Assembly (NCBI RefSeq): GCF_018986735.1 | Contig: NZ_CP065521.1 | Coordinates: forward strand, 1,240,001 to 1,304,000 | Reading direction: 5' to 3' | Length of the DNA: 64,000 bases | DNA from: Schaalia sp. 19OD2882 | GTDB lineage: Bacteria > Actinomycetota > Actinomycetes > Actinomycetales > Actinomycetaceae | Shown: positions 1 through 7,707 of the stretch, piece after piece | How the letters are laid out: every line of letters starts with the position of its first letter | Numbering within the stretch: position 1 is the stretch's first letter | Made by a program: the position numbers and the translations under genes | The notes under the pieces: generated by a model | Database searches by the model: none | The model's input: the letters and a program-made list of their open reading frames with translations, nothing else | Told to the model about the DNA's origin: nothing

Positions 1-261
1 TCCGCCATCGCCGTCCTCGCGGTGTTCACATTCATGGGATTCTGGAACTCTTACCTGTGGCCTCTCATCGTCACCGTCGACTACGAGAGCCTGGGCACCC
101 TGCCCATCGGACTGGCCTCCTTCTCCACCCAGGAGGGCACCCGCACCGACCTGCAGATCGCCGCATCCATGGTCTCGATGGTGCCCACCACCGTCCTCGT
201 CCTTGCCCTGCAAAAGCACCTCATCAAAGGCATCGCAATGTCCGGCATGGGCGGACGCTGA
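1..261 (+). CDS. Carbohydrate ABC transporter permease, C-terminal part (partial)
   Basis: The frame is open from base 1 and stops at 261, giving the last 86 residues of a MalG-type inner-membrane permease. The visible segment has the hallmark FMGFWNSYLWPLIV stretch, a substrate-facing region with LGTLPIGLASF, and a final membrane helix followed by a short cytoplasmic tail ending GIAMSGMGGR, which is the usual ending of the second permease in sugar ABC systems. In this family the subunit pairs with a MalF-like permease, a lipid-anchored binding protein and a shared MsmK/MsiK-type ATPase. None of those lie within the window. The next gene begins 26 nt downstream, so the permease probably heads a co-transcribed catabolic operon. 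The imported sugar cannot be told from this fragment. Confidence 0.9.
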   Translation, partial: SAIAVLAVFTFMGFWNSYLWPLIVTVDYESLGTLPIGLASFSTQEGTRTDLQIAASMVSMVPTTVLVLALQKHLIKGIAMSGMGGR

Positions 262-287
262 CCCACCACCCCAACGGAGGAAACCAC

Positions 288-1757
288 ATGACACGTCGGC
301 CCCGCATCGCCGTGTGCGGCATCCACATCGAGTCCTCGACCTTCACCCCGTACACCTCGGTGGAACAGGACTTCGTCGTCACCCGAGGAGATGCTCTCCT
401 GGCACGCTACGACTGGCTCGACACCGAATGGGCGCGGGCCGTCGACTGGGTGCCCGTCCTGCACGCCGGCGCCCTGCCCGGAGGCGTCGTCGAACGCGAC
501 ATCTACGAAAGATGGCGCGAAGAGATCCGCGCGGGCCTTGCCGCTGCCCACGCGGAGGCGCCCCTGGACGGAGTCTTCTTCGACATCCACGGGGCGATGA
601 GCGTCCACGGCTACGACGACGCCGAAGGCGACCTGGTCACCGCCGTACGTGACGCGGTCGGTCCCGAGCCGATGCTCTCAGCCTCCATGGACCTGCACGG
701 CAACGTCTCCGACGTGCTCTTCGACGCCTGCGACCTCATGACCTGCTACCGCATGGCCCCCCACGAGGACGCCCTGGAGTCACGCGAACGGGCAGCACGC
801 AACCTCGTCGATCGACTGCGACAGGGCCAGGGCAAACCCGCCAAGGCACTCGTCCACGTCCCTGTGCTGCTACCGGGGGAGAAGACCTCCACGCGGATCG
901 AACCCGGGAAGTGCCTCTACGCCCTGGTCCCCGTGGCCGAGAAAGTCGACGGAGTGACCGACGCCGCCATCTGGATCGGATTCGCTTGGGCCGACCAACC
1001 CCGCTGCAAGGGAGCCGTCGTCGTCTACGGGGACGACCCGAGGGCGGTCGAACTCGAAGCGCGCGCCCTCGGACAAGCCTTCTGGGACGTCCACGAGCAG
1101 TTCGAGTTCGTGGCCCCTGTGGCCTCCATGGCCGAATGCCTCCAATGGGCCGAGACCGCCAAACGTCCCACCTTCATCTCCGACTCCGGCGACAACCCCG
1201 GAGCCGGCGGAGCCGACGACGTCACCGTCGCCCTCGCACACCTGCTCGCCTGGCAACCCGTCATCGACGCAACCCTTGACGTCATCCACGCTTCCATCGT
1301 CGACCCCGTGGCGGCCGGCGTGTGCTGGGAGGCGGGAGTCGGCGCCGAGGTCACCGTGGAGATCGGCGGGCACATCGACACCCGAGCGCCCGGGCCCCAA
1401 CAGGTCACCGGAAGGGTCCGCGCCCTGACGGACGACCCCAGGGGCGGACACACCGCGGCCTTGACGATCGGTGGACTCACCGTCATCCTGACCACCTCAC
1501 GCAACCAGTACACGGAGCACGTCCAATTCGAACGCCTCGGGCTGGACGTACGCACCGCGGACGTCGTCGTGGTGAAAATCGGGTACCTGGAACCCGACCT
1601 CTTCGACGCGCAGGCGGACTGGAAGATGGCGCTCACGCCCGGTGGGGTCGACCAGGACCTCGTGCGCCTCGGCCACCACAGGATCGACCGCCCGATGTTC
1701 CCCTTCGACGCCGACATGCATCCCGGTCCGATGCAGGTGCGCGTCGTCGTGCCGTGA
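288..1757 (+). CDS. M81 family (MlrC-like) metallopeptidase
   Basis: The 489-residue protein matches the length and layout of microcystinase C (MlrC) and the wider M81 family. The start is ATG 288, with GGAGG about 8 nt upstream. Visible family marks are the N-terminal IAVCGIHIESSTF segment, DIHGAM near residue 95 and SMDLHGN near 134 (likely metal-ligand regions), and the C-terminal-domain motif DSGDNPGAGG, followed by QYTEHVQF. Family members are zinc-dependent hydrolases; MlrC cleaves a linear tetrapeptide, but most relatives have no known substrate. There is no signal peptide, so the enzyme is cytoplasmic. It lies between a sugar permease and a ROK kinase and overlaps the kinase start, so it more likely trims an imported glycoconjugate or amide-bearing sugar than a peptide toxin. 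That role is inference. Confidence 0.85.
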   Translation: MTRRPRIAVCGIHIESSTFTPYTSVEQDFVVTRGDALLARYDWLDTEWARAVDWVPVLHAGALPGGVVERDIYERWREEIRAGLAAAHAEAPLDGVFFDIHGAMSVHGYDDAEGDLVTAVRDAVGPEPMLSASMDLHGNVSDVLFDACDLMTCYRMAPHEDALESRERAARNLVDRLRQGQGKPAKALVHVPVLLPGEKTSTRIEPGKCLYALVPVAEKVDGVTDAAIWIGFAWADQPRCKGAVVVYGDDPRAVELEARALGQAFWDVHEQFEFVAPVASMAECLQWAETAKRPTFISDSGDNPGAGGADDVTVALAHLLAWQPVIDATLDVIHASIVDPVAAGVCWEAGVGAEVTVEIGGHIDTRAPGPQQVTGRVRALTDDPRGGHTAALTIGGLTVILTTSRNQYTEHVQFERLGLDVRTADVVVVKIGYLEPDLFDAQADWKMALTPGGVDQDLVRLGHHRIDRPMFPFDADMHPGPMQVRVVVP

Positions 1758-2692
1758 AGGCGCAGGAGGCGGCCTCGCGCACCTGCGCCCGCTGGGTCGG
1801 TGTCGACGTCGGAGGCACGAGCATCAAGTGGCGGGCTGCCAGCGCTGACGGCGCGACGGTGGACGAGGGGCGTGTCGCCTCACATCCGGCCAGTGTCGGC
1901 GAGCAGCTGCGGTGCCTGGGCGACTTCATCCGGTCCCGCCACGGTGAGGTCCGGGGAATCGGAGTGGTGTGCCCGGGGGTGATCGACGAGGTCCAGGGCC
2001 GTGTCGTCTATGCTGCGAACCTCGAATTGGCGGGGCTGCGTCCTGGTGAGCTGCTTGCCGGCGACAGTGGGATCCCCGTGCGCGTGGGACACGACGGGCG
2101 CGCTGCGGGACTGGCCGAAGGGCTGCTCGGGGCCGGCCGTGGCGCCCGCAGCTTCGTCATGATCCCCATCGGTACCGGCATTTCCGCCGCACTGCACCTG
2201 GCGGGCGGCATGTGGGGTGGCGCCACGTTCTGCGCGGGGGAGATCGGCCACACCCCCGTGTTCCCCGACGGTGAACCCTGCGCCTGCGGACAGCGCGGAT
2301 GCCTGGAGGTCTACGCCTCCGCCAAGGGGATCGCCCGGCGCTACGCGGCCGCCACCGGCCAGGACGTGGGGGCGCGGGGGGTCGAGCGGCTCCTGGGTGC
2401 CGACCCGCTGGCCGACGAGGTCTGGGCGACGGCGGCGAAGGCCCTCGCCCTGGAGTTGGCCCACCTGACCCTGTCCGTCGACCCGGAGCGTTTCGTCATC
2501 GGAGGCGGGCTTTCGCGGGCAGGGGACACGCTGCTGGCCCCCGTTCGGAGCGAACTCGACGCGCTGCTCGCATGGCGCGACGCGCCGAGTGTGACTGCCG
2601 CGCAACTCGGTGAGGAAGCAGGACGCTGGGGGGCACTGGCACTGGCCTCCATGGCCGCAGGATCCACTGACCACGAAAGGTGGAGCAGATGA
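1754..2692 (+). CDS. ROK family sugar kinase
   Basis: A 312-residue ROK protein starting at GTG 1754, which overlaps the upstream TGA as GTGA, implying coupled translation. It has the phosphate-binding motif DVGGT at residues 18-22, the catalytic Asp in GHD (Asp114), the sugar-contacting EIGH (163-166), and the ROK zinc site H166, C176, C178 and C183 in CACGQRGCLE. There is no N-terminal winged helix, so it is a kinase and not a NagC/XylR-type repressor. ROK kinases phosphorylate glucose, N-acetylmannosamine, N-acetylglucosamine or fructose; the sequence alone does not fix the substrate. Its place behind an ABC sugar permease and an M81 hydrolase suggests it phosphorylates the sugar released from the imported substrate. 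Confidence 0.9.
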   Translation: MKAQEAASRTCARWVGVDVGGTSIKWRAASADGATVDEGRVASHPASVGEQLRCLGDFIRSRHGEVRGIGVVCPGVIDEVQGRVVYAANLELAGLRPGELLAGDSGIPVRVGHDGRAAGLAEGLLGAGRGARSFVMIPIGTGISAALHLAGGMWGGATFCAGEIGHTPVFPDGEPCACGQRGCLEVYASAKGIARRYAAATGQDVGARGVERLLGADPLADEVWATAAKALALELAHLTLSVDPERFVIGGGLSRAGDTLLAPVRSELDALLAWRDAPSVTAAQLGEEAGRWGALALASMAAGSTDHERWSR

Positions 2693-4122
2693 CCCTCCTC
2701 GAGATCTGTGTGGACGACGTCAAGGGCGTGCGCGCGGCCCGGGACGCGGGCGCTGATCGTGCAGAGCTGTGCGCCGACCTCGAGGTCGGCGGCACCACGC
2801 CGCCCCTCGAACAGGTCCGGCGCGCATTGGAAGTGGCGCCTGCGGGGGGGCTCCAGGTGATCGTGCGCCCCAGGGGAGGCGACTTCGTCCACTCGGAAGC
2901 GGAAGTACGTGAGATGCTCGCCTCCATCCATCGCCTGAAGGAAGTGGAGGGCGACGCGCTTCGCGAGGCTCGCGCCCGGGGTGCGCAGCTGCCGCCCCTG
3001 GGGTTCGTCATCGGTGTGCTCACCCCCGACGGGCGAATCGACTCCGCCCAGGCTGCGCGTCTTCGCGAGGCAGCGGGGGCGGCTCCGTTGACCTTCCATC
3101 GCGCCTTCGACGTGGTCTGTGACCCCGCTGAAGCATTGGAGACCCTGGTCGGCCTGGGCTTCGACCGCGTGCTGACCACGGGCGGGCATCCGAGCGCGGC
3201 AGACACGGCGACCCTCGCCGAACTCACGCGCCGGGCCGCCGGGCGACTCGGCGTCATCGCTTCGGGCGGTGTGCGCGAGGCAAATGTGGTGGAGGTCCTG
3301 CGCGCCAGTGGCGCCCCGGAGGTCCACATGCGGTGCCCGCGTGAGCAGGGCGGCACTGACGCCGAACTGGCCCGACGCATTGTCGCTCTCGTCAGGGCCC
3401 ACGACGCTGCCGCCTCCCAGTGCGATGAGGATGAGGATGCGGGCAGGGATGCGACGCCCAGGACAGGTGATGTGCTGGTGGCTGGCGGTGCCCGCGCCGA
3501 AGTGCTCCGGCCCTTGACCCGGCCGGGCGGAAGAGCCCTGCGCATCGGAGTCTCCGGAGGCATTGGCTCCGGGAAGTCCTCGGTGTCGTGTGCCCTTGCC
3601 GCCCATGGAGCAGTGGTCGCCGACGCCGACGCGCTGGCGCGCGAGGTCGTTGCCCCCGGCTCGCTCGGCCTCCGCAAGGTCGTCGAGCGTTTCGGGCCGG
3701 CCGTCCTCGGCGAGGACGGCTCCCTGGACCGCGGTGCGCTGGGCGCAATCGTCTTTGCGGATCCTGCGGCCCGCCGGGACCTGGAAGCCATCACCCATCC
3801 GCTCATCGGGATGGCCGCCGAAGAGATCCTCGGGGCGGCCCCCGCAGGGGGCCTGGCGGTTCACGACGTGCCGCTGCTGGTGGAGACCGGCATGGAAGGC
3901 GAAGTGGATCTCGTGCTCATGGTCGACGCTGCGGTGGAGGCGCGCCTGGAGCGCCTGCGCAGGCGGGGAGTCCCGGCCGAGGACGCCCGGGCGCGCATGG
4001 CGGCCCAGGCCGACGCGGAGCGGAGGCGGGCGGTCGCCGATGTGTGGGTGGACAACAGCGGTACCGAGGAGGACCTGGCCGCCCTCGTCGATGCGATCGC
4101 CAAGCAGTGGCTGCGCCTGTGA
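2689..4122 (+). CDS. coaE: CutC-domain / dephospho-CoA kinase (CoaE) fusion protein
   Basis: One uninterrupted 477-codon frame carries two complete domains. Residues 1 to about 243 are a CutC TIM barrel: the LEICVDD start, ELCADLEVGGTTPP, VIVRPRGGDFVHSEAE, TFHRAFD and the VIASGGV strand. Residues about 283-477 are dephospho-CoA kinase, with P-loop GGIGSGKSS (Lys296), DADALAREV, HDVPLLVE and the LERLRRRG lid; CoaE performs the last step of coenzyme A synthesis. The domains are joined by about 40 acidic, low-complexity residues. ATG 2689 overlaps the kinase stop as ATGA and has GAAAGG upstream. An in-frame GTG at 3472 behind AGGACAGG could also start a free 216-residue CoaE. CutC was named for copper tolerance, but its biochemical function is unsettled. 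Actinobacterial coaE usually stands alone or carries a C-terminal UPF0157 (GrpB-like) domain, close to uvrB, which here lies 3.6 kb away. Confidence 0.88.
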   Translation: MTLLEICVDDVKGVRAARDAGADRAELCADLEVGGTTPPLEQVRRALEVAPAGGLQVIVRPRGGDFVHSEAEVREMLASIHRLKEVEGDALREARARGAQLPPLGFVIGVLTPDGRIDSAQAARLREAAGAAPLTFHRAFDVVCDPAEALETLVGLGFDRVLTTGGHPSAADTATLAELTRRAAGRLGVIASGGVREANVVEVLRASGAPEVHMRCPREQGGTDAELARRIVALVRAHDAAASQCDEDEDAGRDATPRTGDVLVAGGARAEVLRPLTRPGGRALRIGVSGGIGSGKSSVSCALAAHGAVVADADALAREVVAPGSLGLRKVVERFGPAVLGEDGSLDRGALGAIVFADPAARRDLEAITHPLIGMAAEEILGAAPAGGLAVHDVPLLVETGMEGEVDLVLMVDAAVEARLERLRRRGVPAEDARARMAAQADAERRRAVADVWVDNSGTEEDLAALVDAIAKQWLRL

Positions 4123-4131
4123 CCCGACCGG

Positions 4132-4701
4132 TCACCCGCCGGCCAGCAGGGCGATCACGACGACCAAGACCACCAGCGCCATGGCGATCCCCCAGATGGC
4201 GCTCATACCCGCCCAGATCTTCACCTGTCGCCACAGGTGGGAGTGGAACAGGGGTTGGAAGGCCTTCCACGCTTGCCGGTCCTCCTCCAAGGTCTGGGGA
4301 GTCTCGACCGCGTTGCGCCTGCGCAGGACCTTCCACGAGAGGTGGGCGAAGAACAAGCAGAGGGAGCCCCACAGGACACCCCCGAGGAAGAGCGTGAGCA
4401 CGTCGGCGGCTCGACTGGCCCCCACTTCGCCGGTGAGGACCATGGGCAGGCAGGTGGCCGCCAACAGTCCTGATCCGACGAAGAGGAACCCGGGGACGGC
4501 CAGCACCACCCACCCGCGCAGGGGCTGTGGAGCCTCCTGCGACTGGTCGCGCAGGCGCTTGAGGCCCCTCCACCGCCACCACCACAGGGCCACCATGAGG
4601 ACGAACCCTGCGCACACCATCCATGCGGCCATGTGCATGAGGAGCAACTGCGGAGGCGGGCCGGTCGTCGACGGTGCGTTCGGCGCGGCCAGAAGAGTCA
4701 C
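4132..4701 (-). CDS. Small integral membrane protein of unknown function
   Basis: A 189-residue protein translated from GTG 4701, which overlaps the stop of the upstream glycosidase as GTGA, so it is very likely made from the same transcript. After a short Pro/Thr-rich N-terminus there are about four hydrophobic segments: MHMAAWMVCAGFVLMVALWWW, VVLAVPGFLFVGSGLLAA, a segment around TLFLGGVLWGSLCLFFAHL, and the C-terminal MALVVLVVVIALL. Basic loops (RWRGLKRL, WKVLRRR) separate them. No catalytic motif or named family was recognised. The gene ends 9 bp from the convergent CutC-CoaE stop. Being coupled to a cytosolic glucosidase hints at a sugar-related membrane role, but nothing in the sequence shows one. 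Confidence 0.75.
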   Translation of the reverse strand: MTLLAAPNAPSTTGPPPQLLLMHMAAWMVCAGFVLMVALWWWRWRGLKRLRDQSQEAPQPLRGWVVLAVPGFLFVGSGLLAATCLPMVLTGEVGASRAADVLTLFLGGVLWGSLCLFFAHLSWKVLRRRNAVETPQTLEEDRQAWKAFQPLFHSHLWRQVKIWAGMSAIWGIAMALVVLVVVIALLAGG

Positions 4702-6425
4702 GACAGGACCCACCGAATCTCCCACGGAGCCAACTGATCCATTCGGCAGGCAGGGGCTTTGCCTCCCTCCCCTGCTTCGCATGCATTGGACAGGACGACC
4801 TCGCCGGAGGGCAGGTCGCAGGTGAGGGGGGCATCCGACATGTTGCCCACGGCATCCAGGCGCACCCCGTCGAACTCGCGGCGCACCCACCACAGCTTCG
4901 GGTCGTCGGCGTGGAGCAGCTCGAAGGAGCCGTCGACGAGGACGGGCAGTTCCTTGCGCAGGGCGATCATGCGACGGTAGAACTCGAAGGTCGAACCGGC
5001 CACCCCCACCTGGGCGGCTGCGTTGAGCCATGTGTGGTCGGGGTTCACGGGAAGCCACGGGGTTCCCGTGGTGAATCCGGCATGTTCGCCGGCATCCCAG
5101 TGGACGGGTGTACGGGCGTTGTCGCGGCTGGCATGGACGATGCCCGGCCACACGATGGAGGGGTCCTGGCCGCCGAGCTCGACCCGCTCACGCCACACCC
5201 CCTTCGTCTCCACGTCGTCGAATTGGTCGATGGAGGTCCACGGGTAGTCCGCCATGCCGAGTTCCTCACCCTGGTAGACGAAGGGTGTGCCCTGGTGGGC
5301 GTGGAGCATCCCACCCCAAGCGGTCGCCGAGGCGTGGCGGTGGTGCTCGGGTGAGCCGAAACGGCTCACAGGGCGCGGGCGATCGTGGTTGGACAGGTAC
5401 AGGGAGTTCCAGCCCCGGCCGGCAAGGCCCTTTGTCCACGAGGCCAAGGATCGCTTCATCTCCTGCAGAGGCATGGGGCGGGGGCGGAACTTGTCCCCGT
5501 CGGTCGCGTCCAACTCGACGTGCTCGAATTGGAAGACCATGTCGAGCTCTCGCCGGACCGGGTCGGTGGTCAGGCGCGCCTGGTCGATGGTGGCGCCCGG
5601 GCACTCACCGACCGTGAGGAACACCGTGTCGGGGTAGCGGTCGAAGACCTCCCGGTGCATCTCCTGCATCCACTCGTGGAAGCGCGGGCCGAAGAAGGCC
5701 TTGTCCAGGCCGCCCGAGGAGTCCTGGTAGAGGTCTTCCGGCTTGGAAATGCAGTTGATGACATCCATGCGGAAGCCGTCGACTCCGCGGTCGATCCACC
5801 GGCGCATCATGGCGTGCACTGCGTGCCGGACCTCGGGGTTCTCCCAGTTGAGGTCCGGTTGGCCGGGAGCGAAGAAGTGCAGGTAGTACTCGCCCGAGGC
5901 TTCGTCCAGTGTCCACACCGGCCCTGAGAAGGCGCTCACCCACCCATTCGGTTCGTCCCCGCGCCACTGGCCCGGGGCGGCGTCGGTGTCGACCGGAGCA
6001 CCTTCGGGCAGTTCACGCGGGCGGCGCCACACGTACCAGTCACGCTTGGGGTCCGCCGGGTTGCGGGATGCCTGGAACCACGGGTGCTGGTCGGAGGTGT
6101 GGTTGACCACCAGATCCATGACGATGCGGATCCCCGCCTCGTGCGCCGTCTCGATGAGACGCTCCAGGTCCGCGAGTGAGCCGAAGACAGGGTCGACGTC
6201 TTCGTAGTCGGAAATGTCGTAACCGTTGTCCTCCATGGGGGAGCGGTACACGGGTGAGAGCCACAGGACGTCGACCCCCAGGGTCGCCAAGTAGGGGATC
6301 CGGCTGGTGATGCCGGGGATGTCGCCGATTCCGTCACCGTCGGAGTCCTGGAATGAGCGCGGGTAGACCTGGTAGGCGGTCGCGGTGCGCCACCACGGTC
6401 GCCCTGGTGCCGAAAGGGTGCTCAT
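4698..6425 (-). CDS. GH13 alpha-glucosidase, oligo-1,6-glucosidase type
   Basis: A 575-residue GH13 enzyme. ATG 6425 is preceded on the minus strand by AGGAG at good spacing. The (beta/alpha)8 barrel motifs are all present: LVVNHT, GFRMDVIN with nucleophile Asp221, the acid/base Glu274 in TVGECPG, and SNHD with the transition-state Asp348. The residue after the nucleophile is Val222. In bacterial oligo-1,6-glucosidases and isomaltases this Val favours alpha-1,6 bonds, whereas alpha-1,4 enzymes carry Ala or Thr, so isomalto-oligosaccharides, panose or dextran fragments are the likely substrates. It has no signal peptide and acts in the cytosol. Trehalose-6-phosphate hydrolase is a less likely alternative. 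The next gene downstream is translationally coupled. Confidence 0.92.
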   Translation of the reverse strand: MSTLSAPGRPWWRTATAYQVYPRSFQDSDGDGIGDIPGITSRIPYLATLGVDVLWLSPVYRSPMEDNGYDISDYEDVDPVFGSLADLERLIETAHEAGIRIVMDLVVNHTSDQHPWFQASRNPADPKRDWYVWRRPRELPEGAPVDTDAAPGQWRGDEPNGWVSAFSGPVWTLDEASGEYYLHFFAPGQPDLNWENPEVRHAVHAMMRRWIDRGVDGFRMDVINCISKPEDLYQDSSGGLDKAFFGPRFHEWMQEMHREVFDRYPDTVFLTVGECPGATIDQARLTTDPVRRELDMVFQFEHVELDATDGDKFRPRPMPLQEMKRSLASWTKGLAGRGWNSLYLSNHDRPRPVSRFGSPEHHRHASATAWGGMLHAHQGTPFVYQGEELGMADYPWTSIDQFDDVETKGVWRERVELGGQDPSIVWPGIVHASRDNARTPVHWDAGEHAGFTTGTPWLPVNPDHTWLNAAAQVGVAGSTFEFYRRMIALRKELPVLVDGSFELLHADDPKLWWVRREFDGVRLDAVGNMSDAPLTCDLPSGEVVLSNACEAGEGGKAPACRMDQLAPWEIRWVLS

Positions 6426-6527
6426 CGGGAACTCCTGTCGTGTCGCTGGCCGGAGGGATGGATGTCGAAGTCGATGGTACGTGGTCCACGGCACGAGGGC
6501 TCCCCGGGCCCGGACCGGTTCGTGGCA

Positions 6528-7418
6528 TCAGGTGGAAAGGACGCCCGCAGGGCGCTCGAGCCAACGACGGAACTGCGGTCGTTCAGGCGGCGGCAGCGGT
6601 CCGAGTCGCCCGAGGACCGCTCTGACGATCGGGGTCACCCGCTCGTGCCTGACCTGTTCCCATGTCACTCGCATGACGACGAATCCTCTGTCCCACAGGC
6701 GCAGGTCCCGCTCACGGTCGTGGAGCATCTGTGCCCGCGTGGAGTGCGTGTCCCCGTCGGCCTCCAGGACCAACCACCCGTCGACCAGGATGTCCACCTC
6801 GCCGACGCCGTCGACGAGGACAGCGGTTTCCACCGACATTCCCTCATCCACGAGTTGCAGCCTCAACATGGTCTCCAGGATCGATCGGACTCCGGGAGCG
6901 GCCAGGGCCGCCCAGTCGTGCATACGCGCGGCGCCCGGGCCATGAGTCGGCAGGCGAAGATCCGTCACCTCCAGGAGGCCTTTGCACAAGGCGGCATCCA
7001 ATGCCGCCACTGCGTCCACACGCGTACCCCAGCGCAGCAGGTGCCGGACCGTCGTGGCCACGGAGGCGAGCCAAGGACGACAAGGGTCGTGCCCCAGCGC
7101 TTGCCGGTCACGGTGGATGACGGCACCACCCGCATGAGGCGGTCGGTGGGAGCGCGAGTGGGGGACGGCAAGGTGGACGCGGGCGGGCCGCTCCAACTGC
7201 GGCAGACCATGTGCCAGTGCTGCGTGGGACAAGGTGAGCAGGCCTTGGGACATGACGGCGGCACGCACAGGTTCGGGAGTGAAGTCGGCGACCACCCACC
7301 CTGCCCGCAGGTGGACGTCGGGGCGCCGGAGGAATTGTCGGGCGTCGTCGCAGAACTGTCGCAATGTGAGCACGGGCACCGCACCGGCCGAGCGTTGCAA
7401 GAAGGTTTCAGCGTCCAT
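6528..7418 (-). CDS. DUF559 (Vsr-like nuclease fold) protein
   Basis: A 296-residue protein of a type common in actinobacterial genomes. The C-terminal third shows the DUF559 / very-short-patch-repair-like PD-(D/E)XK core: GVGEVDILVDGWLVLEADGD, then HDRERDLRLWDRGFVVMRVTWEQV. The Asp in EVDI, the Glu in LEADG and the downstream Arg/Trp helix occupy the expected active-site positions. The N-terminal half (LTLSHAALAHGLPQ, VHLAVP) resembles the AbiEi-like transcriptional-regulator domain often fused in front of DUF559. Family members are annotated as putative endonucleases, but their biological role is not established. It is a single-gene unit, divergent from uvrB across 289 bp. A small inverted repeat lies at 7451-7475. 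Confidence 0.7.
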   Translation of the reverse strand: MDAETFLQRSAGAVPVLTLRQFCDDARQFLRRPDVHLRAGWVVADFTPEPVRAAVMSQGLLTLSHAALAHGLPQLERPARVHLAVPHSRSHRPPHAGGAVIHRDRQALGHDPCRPWLASVATTVRHLLRWGTRVDAVAALDAALCKGLLEVTDLRLPTHGPGAARMHDWAALAAPGVRSILETMLRLQLVDEGMSVETAVLVDGVGEVDILVDGWLVLEADGDTHSTRAQMLHDRERDLRLWDRGFVVMRVTWEQVRHERVTPIVRAVLGRLGPLPPPERPQFRRWLERPAGVLST

Positions 7419-7450
7419 GAAGACACTTCAACGGTGCATTCACTGCGGCA

Positions 7451-7475
7451 CCACAGGCGCCCATGATGCCTGTGG
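7451..7475. repeat. 8-bp inverted repeat upstream of the DUF559 gene
   Basis: CCACAGGC at 7451-7458 is repeated inverted as GCCTGTGG at 7468-7475 with a 9-bp spacer, 33 bp upstream of the DUF559 start codon. There is no T-run, so it is not an intrinsic terminator. It could be an operator for the N-terminal DNA-binding-like domain of that gene, or chance. Confidence 0.4.
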
Positions 7476-7640
7476 AGGAGGGAGCATGGCCTCGCGTGGC
7501 CTGTGGACACACAGTGGGAGACGTCAAGCTTGGGGACCGAGCCGTGGCCGGGTGACATTGCGGCAGGTCGGTCGGCATCGTGCTGCTTGTGGCACTGGGG
7601 GAGGGGAGGGCCACTGTGTGTCGGGAAAACGCCCTTCGTC

Positions 7641-7652
7641 GAACACGTGTGC
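7641..7652. promoter_or_regulatory. Putative LexA/SOS box before uvrB
   Basis: GAACACGTGTGC, inside the wider imperfect palindrome TCGAACACGTGTGCGA, matches the actinobacterial SOS core GAAC-N4-GTTC at 7 of 8 positions. It lies 55 bp before the uvrB start. An almost identical element precedes uvrA at 17055. Confidence 0.6.
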
Positions 7653-7695
7653 GAATCGACAGGGGGTGGCGGCGCGGAGCGCACCTGCTGACAGC

Positions 7696-7701
7696 TAGCG
7701 T
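7696..7701 (+). promoter_or_regulatory. -10 box of uvrB, near-leaderless
   Basis: TAGCGT ends 6 nt before GTG 7708, so transcription should begin at or next to the start codon. A GGAGG lies in the 6-nt gap but would not be within the transcript. No clear -35 was seen. Confidence 0.55.
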
Positions 7702-7707
7702 GGAGGG

